From positions 345,147-409,146 of the forward strand of contig WBZZ01006968.1 of NCBI GenBank assembly GCA_019918135.1: a stretch of 64,000 nt of DNA, given 5' to 3'. Shown here piece after piece: positions 21,095 to 30,214 of the stretch. Made by a program: the position numbers and the translations under genes. The notes below the pieces were generated by a model. That model ran no database searches. It was not told the DNA's origin and was given only the letters and a program-made list of their open reading frames with translations. How positions within the stretch are numbered: position 1 is the stretch's first letter; each line of letters starts with the position of its first letter. Source of the DNA: Paulinella micropora. Lineage: Eukaryota; Cercozoa; Imbricatea; Euglyphida; Paulinellidae.

Positions 21095-22531
21095 CTAGCC
21101 CCGTGACTGTCCCCGAACGGGGCAACGCTGCGCCCGACACTTTTCTAGGGCCGCGGTCCACCCTACCGCCACGGCCCAGCCTATCACCGCCCACACAGGT
21201 AAAAACAAAAACAACAGAAAACAGACAAAGGAGCTAGCGGCGACTCCGCGGTTGCGGCCGACGCGCAGGGGTGCGGCGCGCTTTAGGGCGCTGCTCTCGC
21301 CGCTCAGGTATCTGCTGTGCCAGACCTCGAAGTTGCTGCTCAGGTTCGCTAGCTGGCAGGGGCTCACGGCATTAGCCCCTACGCCTATCGCGTCCAGCAA
21401 GCACTTGGTGTCGTTCGCGCGGTTGCCGAGCGAACTCAGAAAGCTCCACATCTCATCGTTCGTCACGTTACTGTCGAGGAAGGCTGTTTCAAACACTGTC
21501 CAGTTGCTCTTGAGCTCCGCGAGTTTCGCTTGCAGATCCGACACTCTGGCGTCGAGCTGCAAACGCTGCCGCTCCAGCTCCTCGACCGTGTTGTCCTGGC
21601 CGGCGGACCAGTCGGCCAGTGATTTTAGCGCGGCAGCGGCGTCCCCCGCGCCGACATTCGCGACTGTCGGCGCGAACGGGTCCCCCGACTGTGAGGAGGC
21701 CAGGGCGCGGCGGCGCGGCACGACCGTCGTCGCGTTTACAGTGGCGTTGGTGGCGTTGTCCAACACCCACACCCCGACGGCCGAGCGCGTGATCCAACCA
21801 CGGCCGTAGTCCAGGATGCTCTGTGTGACGAGCCGCTGCCAGTCGGCCTGGGCCTGCAACGACGCTACGCTCAGGTTTGCGATCTGGCCCAAGAGCATCG
21901 CTTGTTCGTTCGTGTAGGAGCTGCGCAGCAGCTCCTGCTCGAAAGTGGGCGGGATAGCGGCGGCCGCCTGCCACACGAAGCACAATGCGCCGCCCACGAG
22001 CAGCCGTACTTCCTCGACCGGGCTGGCACAATCCGGGGTTTTCGTCGCGAGCGGCCACACCAGGCGCAGCGCGGGCGGCAACGTCGAGTTGCACCAGCCG
22101 TGGGCGCCGCGGACTAGAATTTGCGCCGTGACAACGGTTGTGGACGAGAACTCCAGCGCCACATTGACCTGCCGCGGGCACGCCGTTGATGATGGCGGCT
22201 GTCCACTGTTCCCGCCCACGGCCGCCGCCGTCATGTTCGAGGGCACGTGCAGCTGCGCCGTGACCCGGCCGCGGCCCGACGCGGCACGCCACACCAGGCG
22301 CCCGGCGACATTGGACTGTAGTTCGAAGTCCTGCAGCACCGCGCACAAACGCCGTACGGAGCCCCCCGGAGCCCTCCGGAGCCCTCACGCAGAACAACCG
22401 GTTACCTACATGTCCTCGGAGCTGAACATGTCCCACGTGCCGTCGCCGCGGCTTGTGCGGTTCTGCGCGGCCGCCACGGGCAGGCGCACTGTATTTAAGC
22501 ACACGCCGCCCGCCGCGCGCGACCCGCGCAT
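21095..22531 (-). CDS. glycosylated single-pass membrane protein, 5' part interrupted
   Basis: The main frame (22348-21095, 417 codons) encodes an ectodomain with many NxT/S sequons (NATNATVNATTV, LSNFEV nearby), several Cys, a helical/coiled region (EELERQRLQLDARVSDLQAK) and a C-terminal transmembrane helix (SFVCFLLFLFLPVWAVIGW) followed by a short basic tail. An upstream stretch in another frame (ATG at 22529-22531; AQNRTSRGDGTWDMFSSED) probably belongs to the same gene. It is separated by about 65 bp holding a GTAACC donor-like and CTGCAG acceptor-like motif, but the phases do not fit a simple intron. The neighbour at 19.1-20.8 kb is another surface protein on the same strand. Family unknown. 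Confidence 0.5.
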
Positions 22532-22595
22532 GTGCGAACTGCTGCCCTGACAAACATCGTCCGGGTCCACGTCCACGACGTAACGTCAAGAGGGA

Positions 22596-23215
22596 TCAGC
22601 ATGGCAGAACGCGCTGATTCGCTTTTAGGAGTTCCTCTTTTTGTTCTCGCCGCTCCTCTTCTTGTTTTAGTTCGCGCAGCCACTCTAGTGGATAGAGGGG
22701 CTGCATCTTGCCATCGGGATCACAGTGCATGTTGAAAGCTTCAAAGCAGCCTTGTCGTTGATTAGTCCAAGGGCCCAGCGCGCGTGCAAGCAAACCCTGA
22801 TGTTGTTCGTGTTCTGACGAATTCAAGAATCTGTACAGAGCCTTGAGCCGTGCGTCCATCTTGTCGGCTTCGGTCCGAAACAGTTTCAAGGTGGAGACAA
22901 ATTCAAGTGCTTGTCCCACCTGTCCTTGAGCCATGGGAGGGTAGCGTAGTTCAGCTCCTTCTTTTCATCGGCGTAATAAGCGTAATGCGCTAGATAGTCT
23001 CGTACGTACCTGGGTTCATGGCCAATAGTATTTTTCAGCCCCTGGCAATACTGAAGTTTCTCTTCCCATGCCAGTTTTGCCACCCTGACGCCAACCCCCG
23101 AAGTAAGGCTTCGTTTGATTTGTGCAGAACCTGAAACAAACGCGGAGCCAGTACCCTTGCCCTAGATTTTGATTCTTCACAAAGACTTGTGAACGAAACA
23201 GGACCATCGTCTTTC
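22596..23215 (-). pseudogene. hypothetical helical protein fragment, 5' end cut by a TIR element
   Basis: Protein-like minus-strand stretches join across a G5 run near 23095 and another shift near 22905: FTSLCEESKSRARVLAPRL, then EKLQYCQGLKNTIGHEPRY and YADEKKELNYATLPWLKDRW, then TLKLFRTEADKMDARLKAL and a Glu/Lys-rich C-terminal helix. The coding stretch stops abruptly at about 23213, where a terminal-inverted-repeat element begins. The original 5' part is therefore missing or displaced. No family recognised. Confidence 0.45.
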
Positions 23216-23330
23216 AATATATAGGAGAAAAAACATTGAAATTTCCCTATGTACCCAAAAAACTGGATAGTCCGGCCCGTTTTTTTTGAAGAGGGAAATT
23301 CCCGGAAAATCAGCTTCACCTCACACAGTC
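23213..23330. mobile_element. TIR element end related to the copy at 59.08 kb
   Basis: CAATATATAGGAGAAAAAAC followed by ATT(G)AAATTTCCCTATG and GTACCCAAAAAACT(G)GATAGTC matches 59082-59140: the first block in the same orientation and the second as its inverse complement. It abuts a truncated coding region. Length and right end are uncertain; an imperfect GAGGGAAATTCCC lies near 23293. Confidence 0.55.
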
Positions 23331-23442
23331 GATGTCGGCCGGTCCGATTGATAGTTAGAGAATGTTTTCCATGAAATTGACAGTGTGTGTAAAAGATGTT
23401 TTTCAAATTTTACCACAAGGTTAGTTAGTATTGATATGTACA

Positions 23443-23735
23443 TAATATTACTGGGTACATTCAAGTGTCAAACTCAGCCATCAAATTTGAGTCAAGGGTC
23501 AGATTTCAGATTAGCGGTCAGATTTTAGATTAGCGGCCAGAATTCAAATTAGTTCAATTTAACGGTAACATTTCGCAAAAATGAATATTACAGATTTTGC
23601 GGACGTATATAGCCGTTAAATTGAACTAATTTGAATTCTGACCACTAATTCGAAATCTGACCGCTAATCTGAAATCTGGCCCTTAACTAAAATTCGATGG
23701 CTGAGTTTGACACTTGAATGTACCCAGTAATATTA
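23443..23735. mobile_element. foldback/MITE-like element with ~125-bp inverted arms
   Basis: TAATATTACTGGGTACATTC at 23443 reappears inverted at the right end (GAATGTACCCAGTAATATTA, ending 23735). The arms stay complementary, with scattered mismatches, through CAAACTCAGCCATC, AGATTAGCGGTCAGA and AATTAGTTCAATTTAACGG. A central loop of about 40 bp separates them. No coding capacity. A weakly similar stretch (AAGTGTCAAAGTCAACAATC) lies at 44459. Confidence 0.85.
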
Positions 23736-24745
23736 ATAATTAAAACCTGCTGAGACATAAATAGTTGAATCTCGTGCAAAGCGAACGTCAAATCAAAACT
23801 TATATTAATAAGACACGCCCCTCTGATTTCACATATAGCTTCCCCCAGTAGATTCTGTTGATGGCACTAGACCTGGCACCCTTTTTATTATGAATATTAA
23901 TAGCTAAACCTCTACTGGAAGCGAAGGGGAAAGCAATTCAGTAGCCTAGGATGTGACGCGATCATAGCATCTGCTATTAGCGTGTAGCACAGCAAGAGGT
24001 GAGCTTGACAAAAAAAAAGATAGATAGCGAGGCCGCGAGCTCTGTGTGTGAGGGAGGGTGGGGGGGGGGGGGGTGGCAACAGCAGGAAGAAAAAAATCAT
24101 TACCACCACAGGGCATTACTACTATTCAAGGCTGCCACTCCTTTTTTCGCCGTCGACTCTATTTCTCGTTGTCGCCTCATGTTTTCACAGCAACTGACTC
24201 TATTTTCTCGCTGTCGCCTCATGTTTTCACAGCAACTGCCTGAAAATGAGGGCGTACACAAATGTGGATGGGTGCAGCGTGGCGGCGCTGCTGATTCCGA
24301 GCGCAGACTGGGATGGGAAGCCGCCGTCGCGATCGCCTTGAGTAAGTCATGATTATGATGTTGACTTTTTTGGAGCCATGGTAATGCGACGGCGTTTGTG
24401 TTTGGTCACCCCGCTACCAGCTCGACTGCGCGAAGCGTTGGGCAAATGATAGCGGCAACGCCACTTATCGTTTTCGCTGTCGGATTTTCTCTTCTTATTC
24501 AGACAGTTTTTTTCCCTTTTCTTGATGAAGAAGTTGCACCGCACAAAGTTGTCATCTTCGCCTCCTTCACTCCACTCACTGTCGGTGCTTGCCTCTTTGC
24601 CTTCTTCCTCGCTCCCTTCTTCGTCATCTTTCTCGCTCTCTTCTTCATCTTCTTCCTCGCCCTCTCCTTCGTCGTCTTCTTCCTCACTCCCTTCTTCCTC
24701 GTCCTCGTCCTCTTCTTCGTAGTCTTCTTCCTCGCTCTCTTCTTC
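23736..24745. other. non-coding spacer with a 2 x ~43-bp direct repeat
   Basis: AT-rich spacer followed by a G-rich run at 24056 and a direct repeat: CTCTATTT(T)CTCG(T/C)TGTCGCC followed by TCATGTTTTCACAGCAACTG, at about 24156-24198 and 24199-24240. From 24540 the sequence becomes a CTT/CTC-rich tract. No supported gene. Confidence 0.5.
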
Positions 24746-27172
24746 TTAATCTTCTTCCTCGCCCTCTCCTTCGTCGTCTTCTTCCTCACTCCCTTCTTCC
24801 TCGTCCTCTTCTTCGACGTCTTCTTCCTCGCTCTCTTCTTCGACGTCTTCTTTCTCGCTTTCTTCCTCGTCTTCCTTGGCTTCTTCCTCGTCTTGCTGTT
24901 TTTTTTCTAGTTTTTCTCCACCTCCTTTTCGTGCTGCTCCTGCTTCTTCGTCGTTTTCTTCTTCTGCTTCGTCGTCGGCGGCGTCGTCTGCTTCTTCTTC
25001 TTCTTCTTCTTCTTCTTCTTCTTCTTCTTCTTCTTCTTCTTCTTCTTCTTCTTCTTCTTCTTCTTCTTCTTCTTCTTCTTCTTCTGCTTCTTCTGCTTCT
25101 TCTTCTTCTTCTTCTTCTTCTTCTTCTTCTTCTTCTTCTTCTTCTTCTTCTTCTTCTTCTTCTTCTTCTTCTTCGTCGTCGTCGGCGTCGTCGTCTTCCT
25201 CTTCTTTTTCTTCTTCTTTTTCTTCTTCTTCTTCTTCTTCTTCTTCTTCTTCTTCTTCTTCTTCTTCTTCTTCTTCTTCTTCTTCTTCTTCTTCTTCTTC
25301 TTCTTCTTCTTCTTCTTCTTCTTCTTCTTCTGTCTTCTCACTCGCCTTTGATCTGGGACCGCACTGTGGCTCCTCTTGTTCATCGCTATCGGACCACACG
25401 AGAATCGGACGATCTGTCGCTCCTTCTTCGGAATGTTCATCAAGGTCAGGAATGTTCTCTGCCACTTCGAAGGAGACTGCTGCCTCATCCAACGTCTTGG
25501 CTTCATTTTTTTTCACGGAGATCTTCTTGCCTTCCAAAGTTTCACCCTCACATATATAGGCTGGTTTTTTAGCTTCTTTGCCCCCAGGAGTCTTATTGGG
25601 GATAGCTTTGATCCAGCACTGAAATCCAGCAGTGTGCTGCCATCATATGTCGAACAGGTCAACTGCTACTCCAGGTCCCAACTCGACTGGAAGCTGATTA
25701 CGGTCCGTCAGACAAACCGCTAATACCTGTTTTACATCAAGTGTACCCGAACCCTCACCACGAATAGCCTTGGCGAGTTTACCGTTGAAGGCAAAGAATC
25801 GCACTCGGAGGCGTTCTTTTCCCGCTTTGGGCAACAGATGGCTGAGTTTTTTGTATTTTCCCTTTGAAAGGGATTGGATGTGTTCTTTCTCCACATTCCG
25901 GCCAAACGTGGATGGACTGCTTGATGGAACATGGGTCACATAAGCTCCAGAACTTGTGCTCGTTCGGTTGTCTGGCTTCGTTCACAAAGGGTTCTCTGTA
26001 CACTCGAAGACCAACTAGCTCACTGGGCGACGCCATGCTCTGCTTATGCAGAGCTTTTGCACCAGCGGTGACAATGCGATAGTACCGATTGGGATGTCCA
26101 TCCAGCGCAACTAGTGAAACGTCGCGACAGTGGTACTTTCTTTTGCCTACCTTCTCGATAGGGTAAAACGCTGGCGTCAGGCTTAACAGGCTGGAACAGC
26201 TCGCCTTCACGCGCGGGAGGACTATCCGTATGGGCATCTTTGATGTGATCGTCAGTTTGCTGCCTTTTCCAGGGAGCTCGGCAGCCTGGAGCCTCGCGGC
26301 GGCTTTTTCCGCGTGCTTTTCGTCGCGTTGTATGTACTTGTGTAGGCCAAGTCGCACCGCTGCTCTGCAGTCCTCTTCATTTTGGAAAAGCCGTACATTT
26401 TCAGGCAGCCCCAGGGCGTGGCAATTGGGAGGAAAGTTCCTCAAGGCCAGTCTGCGGACCCTTTCATCGACTTCCTGTGGCTTACCAGTCGGGGAAATTA
26501 CCTCTAGCAGCCCCTTCTTGGTACGTCGGACTGCGGTGAAAGCAAACTTTATGTCTATCGCTTGCCACTTGTCTGCGTCACTCTTTAAGTTGACGGGTTT
26601 CCCTGGCTTGTCAACCGGCAGGAACGGTCTTGCTCCTCTTTGCAGACAGGAATAGATCTCGTCGATGGTGGGCCCCTTGATTTGTACGCCAGTCGCAAGG
26701 CAAACAAGATCATAACTGATGATCACAAATATCCATGGGATATCACCGGTCATGAGCCCCACATTTTTCAAGACGGTCGATATGTTCTTGAAAGACTTTT
26801 TGTTTGTCCAACTCCTTCCGGTACATCGCCTGTCTGTCCTCCAACGGTACTCATGCATGTTCCAGCGCGGCCCATCCAGTATCAGCGACGAGCTTACCCT
26901 GTCCTGGTAAAGTCGTTTCATGTTCACAGGGATGGACGCGCTACCTAGTGCACCCGCCTCCAAAAAATATTCCACACTGTCATACACGACCTTTTTCATC
27001 TCAGAGATGGTAGGAAACGAGTGTAGTGGGTGTGCGAGATAAAACGTCGTCTCAGGGCGTGTATATCCGTGGCTGAGTTGTCGGCCTTGATCGCGCATGG
27101 CCCAATTTATCTCGTCGTCCGTGCTTCTATGGAAGACCCCTATGAAATCGTAATCATATTCGCCTTAACCTG
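24746..27172 (-). pseudogene. hypothetical protein with poly-Glu tail, frameshift and in-frame TGA
   Basis: The frame is open from about 27172 (YDYDFIGVFHRSTDDEIN) through a 439-codon stretch (ATG at 27096-27098). It shifts at AAAGGGAAAA near 25865 into KKLSHLLPKAGKERLRV, meets TGA at 25643-25645, and continues in the same frame into an acidic segment and the poly-Glu tract, ending at 24746. Joined, it would be about 800 residues. The body contains WIFVIISYDLVCLATGVQIK and a basic helical region; I recognise no family. Its 5' end overlaps the stop of the viral capsid gene, so it lies exactly at the left edge of the provirus and its N-terminal part may have been removed by that junction. Confidence 0.45.
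24990..25332. repeat. (CTT)n microsatellite, interrupted
   Basis: Near-perfect CTT trinucleotide runs at about 24990-25083, 25098-25172 and 25220-25330 are separated by short variant blocks. The wider tract 24540-25340 is CTT/CTC rich. On the minus strand it encodes poly-Glu within the C-terminus of the neighbouring gene; frames reading poly-Ser, poly-Leu and poly-Lys are repeat artefacts. Confidence 0.95.
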
Positions 27173-28615
27173 AACCTCTCGCTGAGTTATTGCCACGGTG
27201 TAATGGTTGAAGGCAGCATTCGCGGTGGTCGCAATAAACTCCCATCGTCGCTCAGTATCAAGGCTTAAACTGATTTCATTTTGGTCCTTGCTATATAGCG
27301 GGCGTGTATTATCCCAAGCATCAACCCAGAACCAGTTGTATTTATACACATCGTTATTCAACAAGGCCGAACCCTCAACCTTTGGCTTCAGATACATATA
27401 GTCTTCTTCGCTCGCTGTGTCAACGTTGAATTCTTGCTGGCGAGCACCATCCAGAGTAGTGTAAAAATTGACGACCTTAGCGGCGGCACGGTTATCGTTG
27501 TCATAAGCTGTGTTCTTTTTTTCTTCATTGTTAAAAACAGAGTGATAAATCTTCTTCAAACGGCGACCGTGCCCGCGGTCAAATCGCATAATAATGTTTT
27601 GGGTTGTGCTTGCGGGTGTGGTATTCTTATAAACATAGGGATAATAAATATTGAAGCTCATACCTTCGGGGCTGGCAATCTTCTGCTGGATTGATTGAAT
27701 AACATCAGGGTTCGTTTCAACCGCAAGAAACAAGGCGAGATTGGCGACATCAGCACTTACAGCCATATTAGCACTACCAACATTTGCTGTGTTAAGAGCA
27801 TTAGCATTAGCACCGCTTGTCACCGTATAACCTGTTCTGTCAGTAGCACTCCACACAATTCGCATAGTCAAAATCTCTGGAAACATAATAGTCTTATCAA
27901 GTGCGAAAATAGTATTAATAATCATACCCAAAGGAATTTTAACATTAATGGCCAAAGCGGCATTCACGGAACTTCCCACAAGATACTTCGCTTCGTTGTA
28001 ATTAACATTTACGGACGACAAAGCTCCAGCTCCAGTCGTCAAAGCAGCATCATCATGACGACGAGCAGAAATCGGTGGTTCGGCAAGCATAGCAAGAGTT
28101 CGTGCTGCTACGTTATCAGCAGCATCTGTCATCGCACGAAAGTTGGTTCTAGTAGCTTCAACAGCACTGATATCAATCTTTCCATTAGCATTACATTTTT
28201 GGAGCATACAACCATAACCAGTTCCAGCATCGTGGTTAGGAAGGTCAAGGAAATCCTTCAAGCTCATTTCTGGTTTCCACAACATCTTAGTCACAGTTCT
28301 GAGATTGTTAACATCGCACAGATAAACACCGCTACGGGTCTGAAGTTGTATCTGGCTAATTTGTGAAAGGCAGTCCATAAAAATTCTTGAATAAGTGTTG
28401 GCACCGCCCGCTTTCATAGTATAAGTAAAACTTAAATAAGACCGAGCGAGATTGAAAGGTCGGCTAATAAGGTCAAAGCTTCGTTCTTGCCCACCAGCAG
28501 TGGTTACCTCAAAGGTTCCAGAACCCTCGCGAGGTGCTAGCTTGTTCAAACGATACGAAGCACTGATGTAGTCAGTTTTAGAAAAGTCTAGTTCGCCTCC
28601 GTGTTGTGTAGGCAT
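27140..28615 (-). CDS. MCP: PLV major capsid protein (double jelly-roll type)
   Basis: 491 residues from the ATG at 28613-28615, ending in TAG at 27140; an upstream ATG-less extension is ignored. Capsid-like features include the N-terminal strand region with RSFDLISRPFNLARSYLSF, the central VKIPLGMIINTIFALDKTI motif (PLV/Maverick MCPs carry a similar PLG...LDK segment), and a beta-rich C-terminus (FNHYTVAITQREVQVKA). Length (about 450-550 expected) and the penton, protease and ATPase next door fit. It forms the hexon-like trimers of the icosahedral shell. A TATATA motif at 28644-28649 lies about 30 bp upstream of the ATG. The gene is intact and is the leftmost viral gene, directly abutting non-viral coding sequence. 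Confidence 0.85.
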   Translation of the reverse strand: MPTQHGGELDFSKTDYISASYRLNKLAPREGSGTFEVTTAGGQERSFDLISRPFNLARSYLSFTYTMKAGGANTYSRIFMDCLSQISQIQLQTRSGVYLCDVNNLRTVTKMLWKPEMSLKDFLDLPNHDAGTGYGCMLQKCNANGKIDISAVEATRTNFRAMTDAADNVAARTLAMLAEPPISARRHDDAALTTGAGALSSVNVNYNEAKYLVGSSVNAALAINVKIPLGMIINTIFALDKTIMFPEILTMRIVWSATDRTGYTVTSGANANALNTANVGSANMAVSADVANLALFLAVETNPDVIQSIQQKIASPEGMSFNIYYPYVYKNTTPASTTQNIIMRFDRGHGRRLKKIYHSVFNNEEKKNTAYDNDNRAAAKVVNFYTTLDGARQQEFNVDTASEEDYMYLKPKVEGSALLNNDVYKYNWFWVDAWDNTRPLYSKDQNEISLSLDTERRWEFIATTANAAFNHYTVAITQREVQVKANMITIS

Positions 28616-28680
28616 TTTGTGTAAACTTACGATCAAAGGTCGCTATATATTTTAATGTGAGAAAAAAATAAATTAATTAA

Positions 28681-29490
28681 TTAACGGCTTTTTAACAAAT
28701 TAAAAAATGATGTAAATAAATTAAAATAATTCGTCTCGCGGTAAATCAACAATGTCATTACAATACCCAAACCGTTTAGGTTGATGGCTTGGTCGTTTTC
28801 GTCAGTCAAGTAAAACCGATACAAATTGCTTGAACTCGTAGATAGCTTTTTTCCGTATTCACTGCCCGAGCCGTCGTAGATAACAGAGCCGAACGGGATT
28901 TCATTCGCCGTGTATATTTCTTGGAGCACGTGGTTATCACCTTCGCCTACTAGGTCGCTTTGTAGATACAATGTTTTTTCGCCCGTCAAGATTATGACAT
29001 GTGGGGACCTTAGTGTATTATTAGCAAAGAAGTATGTTGAGTCGCGGTCAAAACCCATTACTTCGTGGACCCTTGTTTCGGTGTCAAATATAAACCGCGG
29101 TTGTATGCCTCCGTTGTTCGCTACTGTAAATAATAGCTTGCCGTCTTCTGGGTCGGTGTTTGTGTTGCTCGTGACTGTGTATGTGTAGTCGTTTGGACTG
29201 TCTGCGGTTAGCACCTCGGCCAGCTTATTTTTTAAGTTGTTCATTGTGTAGTTTCCCTCGGGTATCGTAATAAGCGCCTCAAATCCATCTTCACTCAGAA
29301 CAAAAGTATTGTAAGGACTGGCGACGGAATAATACGACTTCGGCACATAGATATGTAAAATTTTACAATGGGTTGGGTTGTCTAGCCCTTTCATATCAAT
29401 TGAGTGAGTGAAATCACTGTCTGTGCCGTTTATCCTGTTTTTGCTATTGACATAGTAAATATTGCTACTTCGCCCGCCTCTATATTCCAT
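28681..29490 (-). CDS. mCP: PLV minor capsid (penton-type) protein
   Basis: 269 intact residues starting MEYRGGRSSNIYYVNSKNRI. The N-terminal pattern of this family is clear: YYVNSKNRI, then a predicted strand set with HIYVPKSYYSVASPYNTFVL and ITIPEGNYTMNNLKNKLAEV. Single-jelly-roll penton proteins of PLVs and Mavericks carry the same KSYY / N-F / P-G-Y series. It forms the pentameric vertices. The gene is 65 bp upstream of the MCP start on the same strand, with TATA-like ACATATAG about 25 bp before its ATG. Confidence 0.9.
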   Translation of the reverse strand: MEYRGGRSSNIYYVNSKNRINGTDSDFTHSIDMKGLDNPTHCKILHIYVPKSYYSVASPYNTFVLSEDGFEALITIPEGNYTMNNLKNKLAEVLTADSPNDYTYTVTSNTNTDPEDGKLLFTVANNGGIQPRFIFDTETRVHEVMGFDRDSTYFFANNTLRSPHVIILTGEKTLYLQSDLVGEGDNHVLQEIYTANEIPFGSVIYDGSGSEYGKKLSTSSSNLYRFYLTDENDQAINLNGLGIVMTLLIYRETNYFNLFTSFFNLLKSR

Positions 29491-29575
29491 TGTAGCTACG
29501 ACCTCAAAAACTACATATAGGAAACTATTTTTTTTGTTTTACATCTTAATTACCTACCACAACGGAGGGGGTGCG

Positions 29576-30055
29576 CTAAATAAAAGTATCAAAGCCGTAG
29601 CCGTTCTGTGTTTTCAACTCGTCTGCTTCTTTTTCTTTTAAGTCCGTCCAACCGCTGGCGAATTTAAACCTATTACCTTTCGCCCGCTCTAACAAAAATC
29701 TAATACTATGCCACCCGCAGGTATCCGTCGTGTCGCTTTGGTTTTTAACCTGATTAACCTTCATAAGCAGGTATGTGTTCGGCTTACTCTTTTCAATAAG
29801 CTGTTTCATTTGGTGTAGAAATAGCTCAGTCGGCTTATACAGTGCGAGAGGGTCGTAGATTTCAATAGAGTCGTCTTTAATGGTGTCAATCCAAACAGCA
29901 ATCCAATGTGAGCCTGGTTGGCTAGACTTATCTAAGTTCATTATAAAGCCATACTTCTTTCTTTTTTCTGGTTTCAGTTTGTTTATTTCATCGCTGGCTA
30001 CCGTTCCCAAATACCAATCGTGCTTTTTCATAATGTTGTCTATTTCATCCGTCAT
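29576..30055 (-). CDS. PRO: adenain/Ulp1-like maturation cysteine protease
   Basis: From the first ATG (30055) the protein has 159 residues. Motifs of the C48/C5 protease clan are in order: GSHWIAVWID (catalytic His), IEIYDPL (Asp), and a Gln/Asp-rich QSDTTDTCGWHS with the nucleophilic Cys. The start ENLAGAGRGLMTDEIDNIM is typical of PLV/virophage proteases. The frame is open upstream of the ATG, without any further ATG, through a Pro/Glu-rich linker back to a TAA at 30215-30217 that ends the coiled-coil gene in the same frame. The enzyme would process virion precursors during capsid maturation. A fused coiled-coil/protease product interrupted by the TAA is plausible. Confidence 0.88.
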   Translation of the reverse strand: MTDEIDNIMKKHDWYLGTVASDEINKLKPEKRKKYGFIMNLDKSSQPGSHWIAVWIDTIKDDSIEIYDPLALYKPTELFLHQMKQLIEKSKPNTYLLMKVNQVKNQSDTTDTCGWHSIRFLLERAKGNRFKFASGWTDLKEKEADELKTQNGYGFDTFI

Positions 30056-30214
30056 TAAACCTCTGCCTGCCCCCGCTAAGTTCTCCGGTATTTTTTGTTG
30101 CTCTTCTATTGCTTGCTCTTCTGTGGGTGTATCTTCTGGTGGTGGTGTTTCTGGTGGCGGTTGTTGCTCTACTGTTGGCGGAGGTTCGGGTGTTGGTGCT
30201 GGTTGTATTTGGAA

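Noticed and set aside
24876-25572. Large poly-Ser, poly-Leu, poly-Lys proteins
   Set aside because: All are frames of the (CTT)n tract. Only the minus-strand poly-Glu frame is continuous with protein-like sequence, so only that is annotated as part of a gene.
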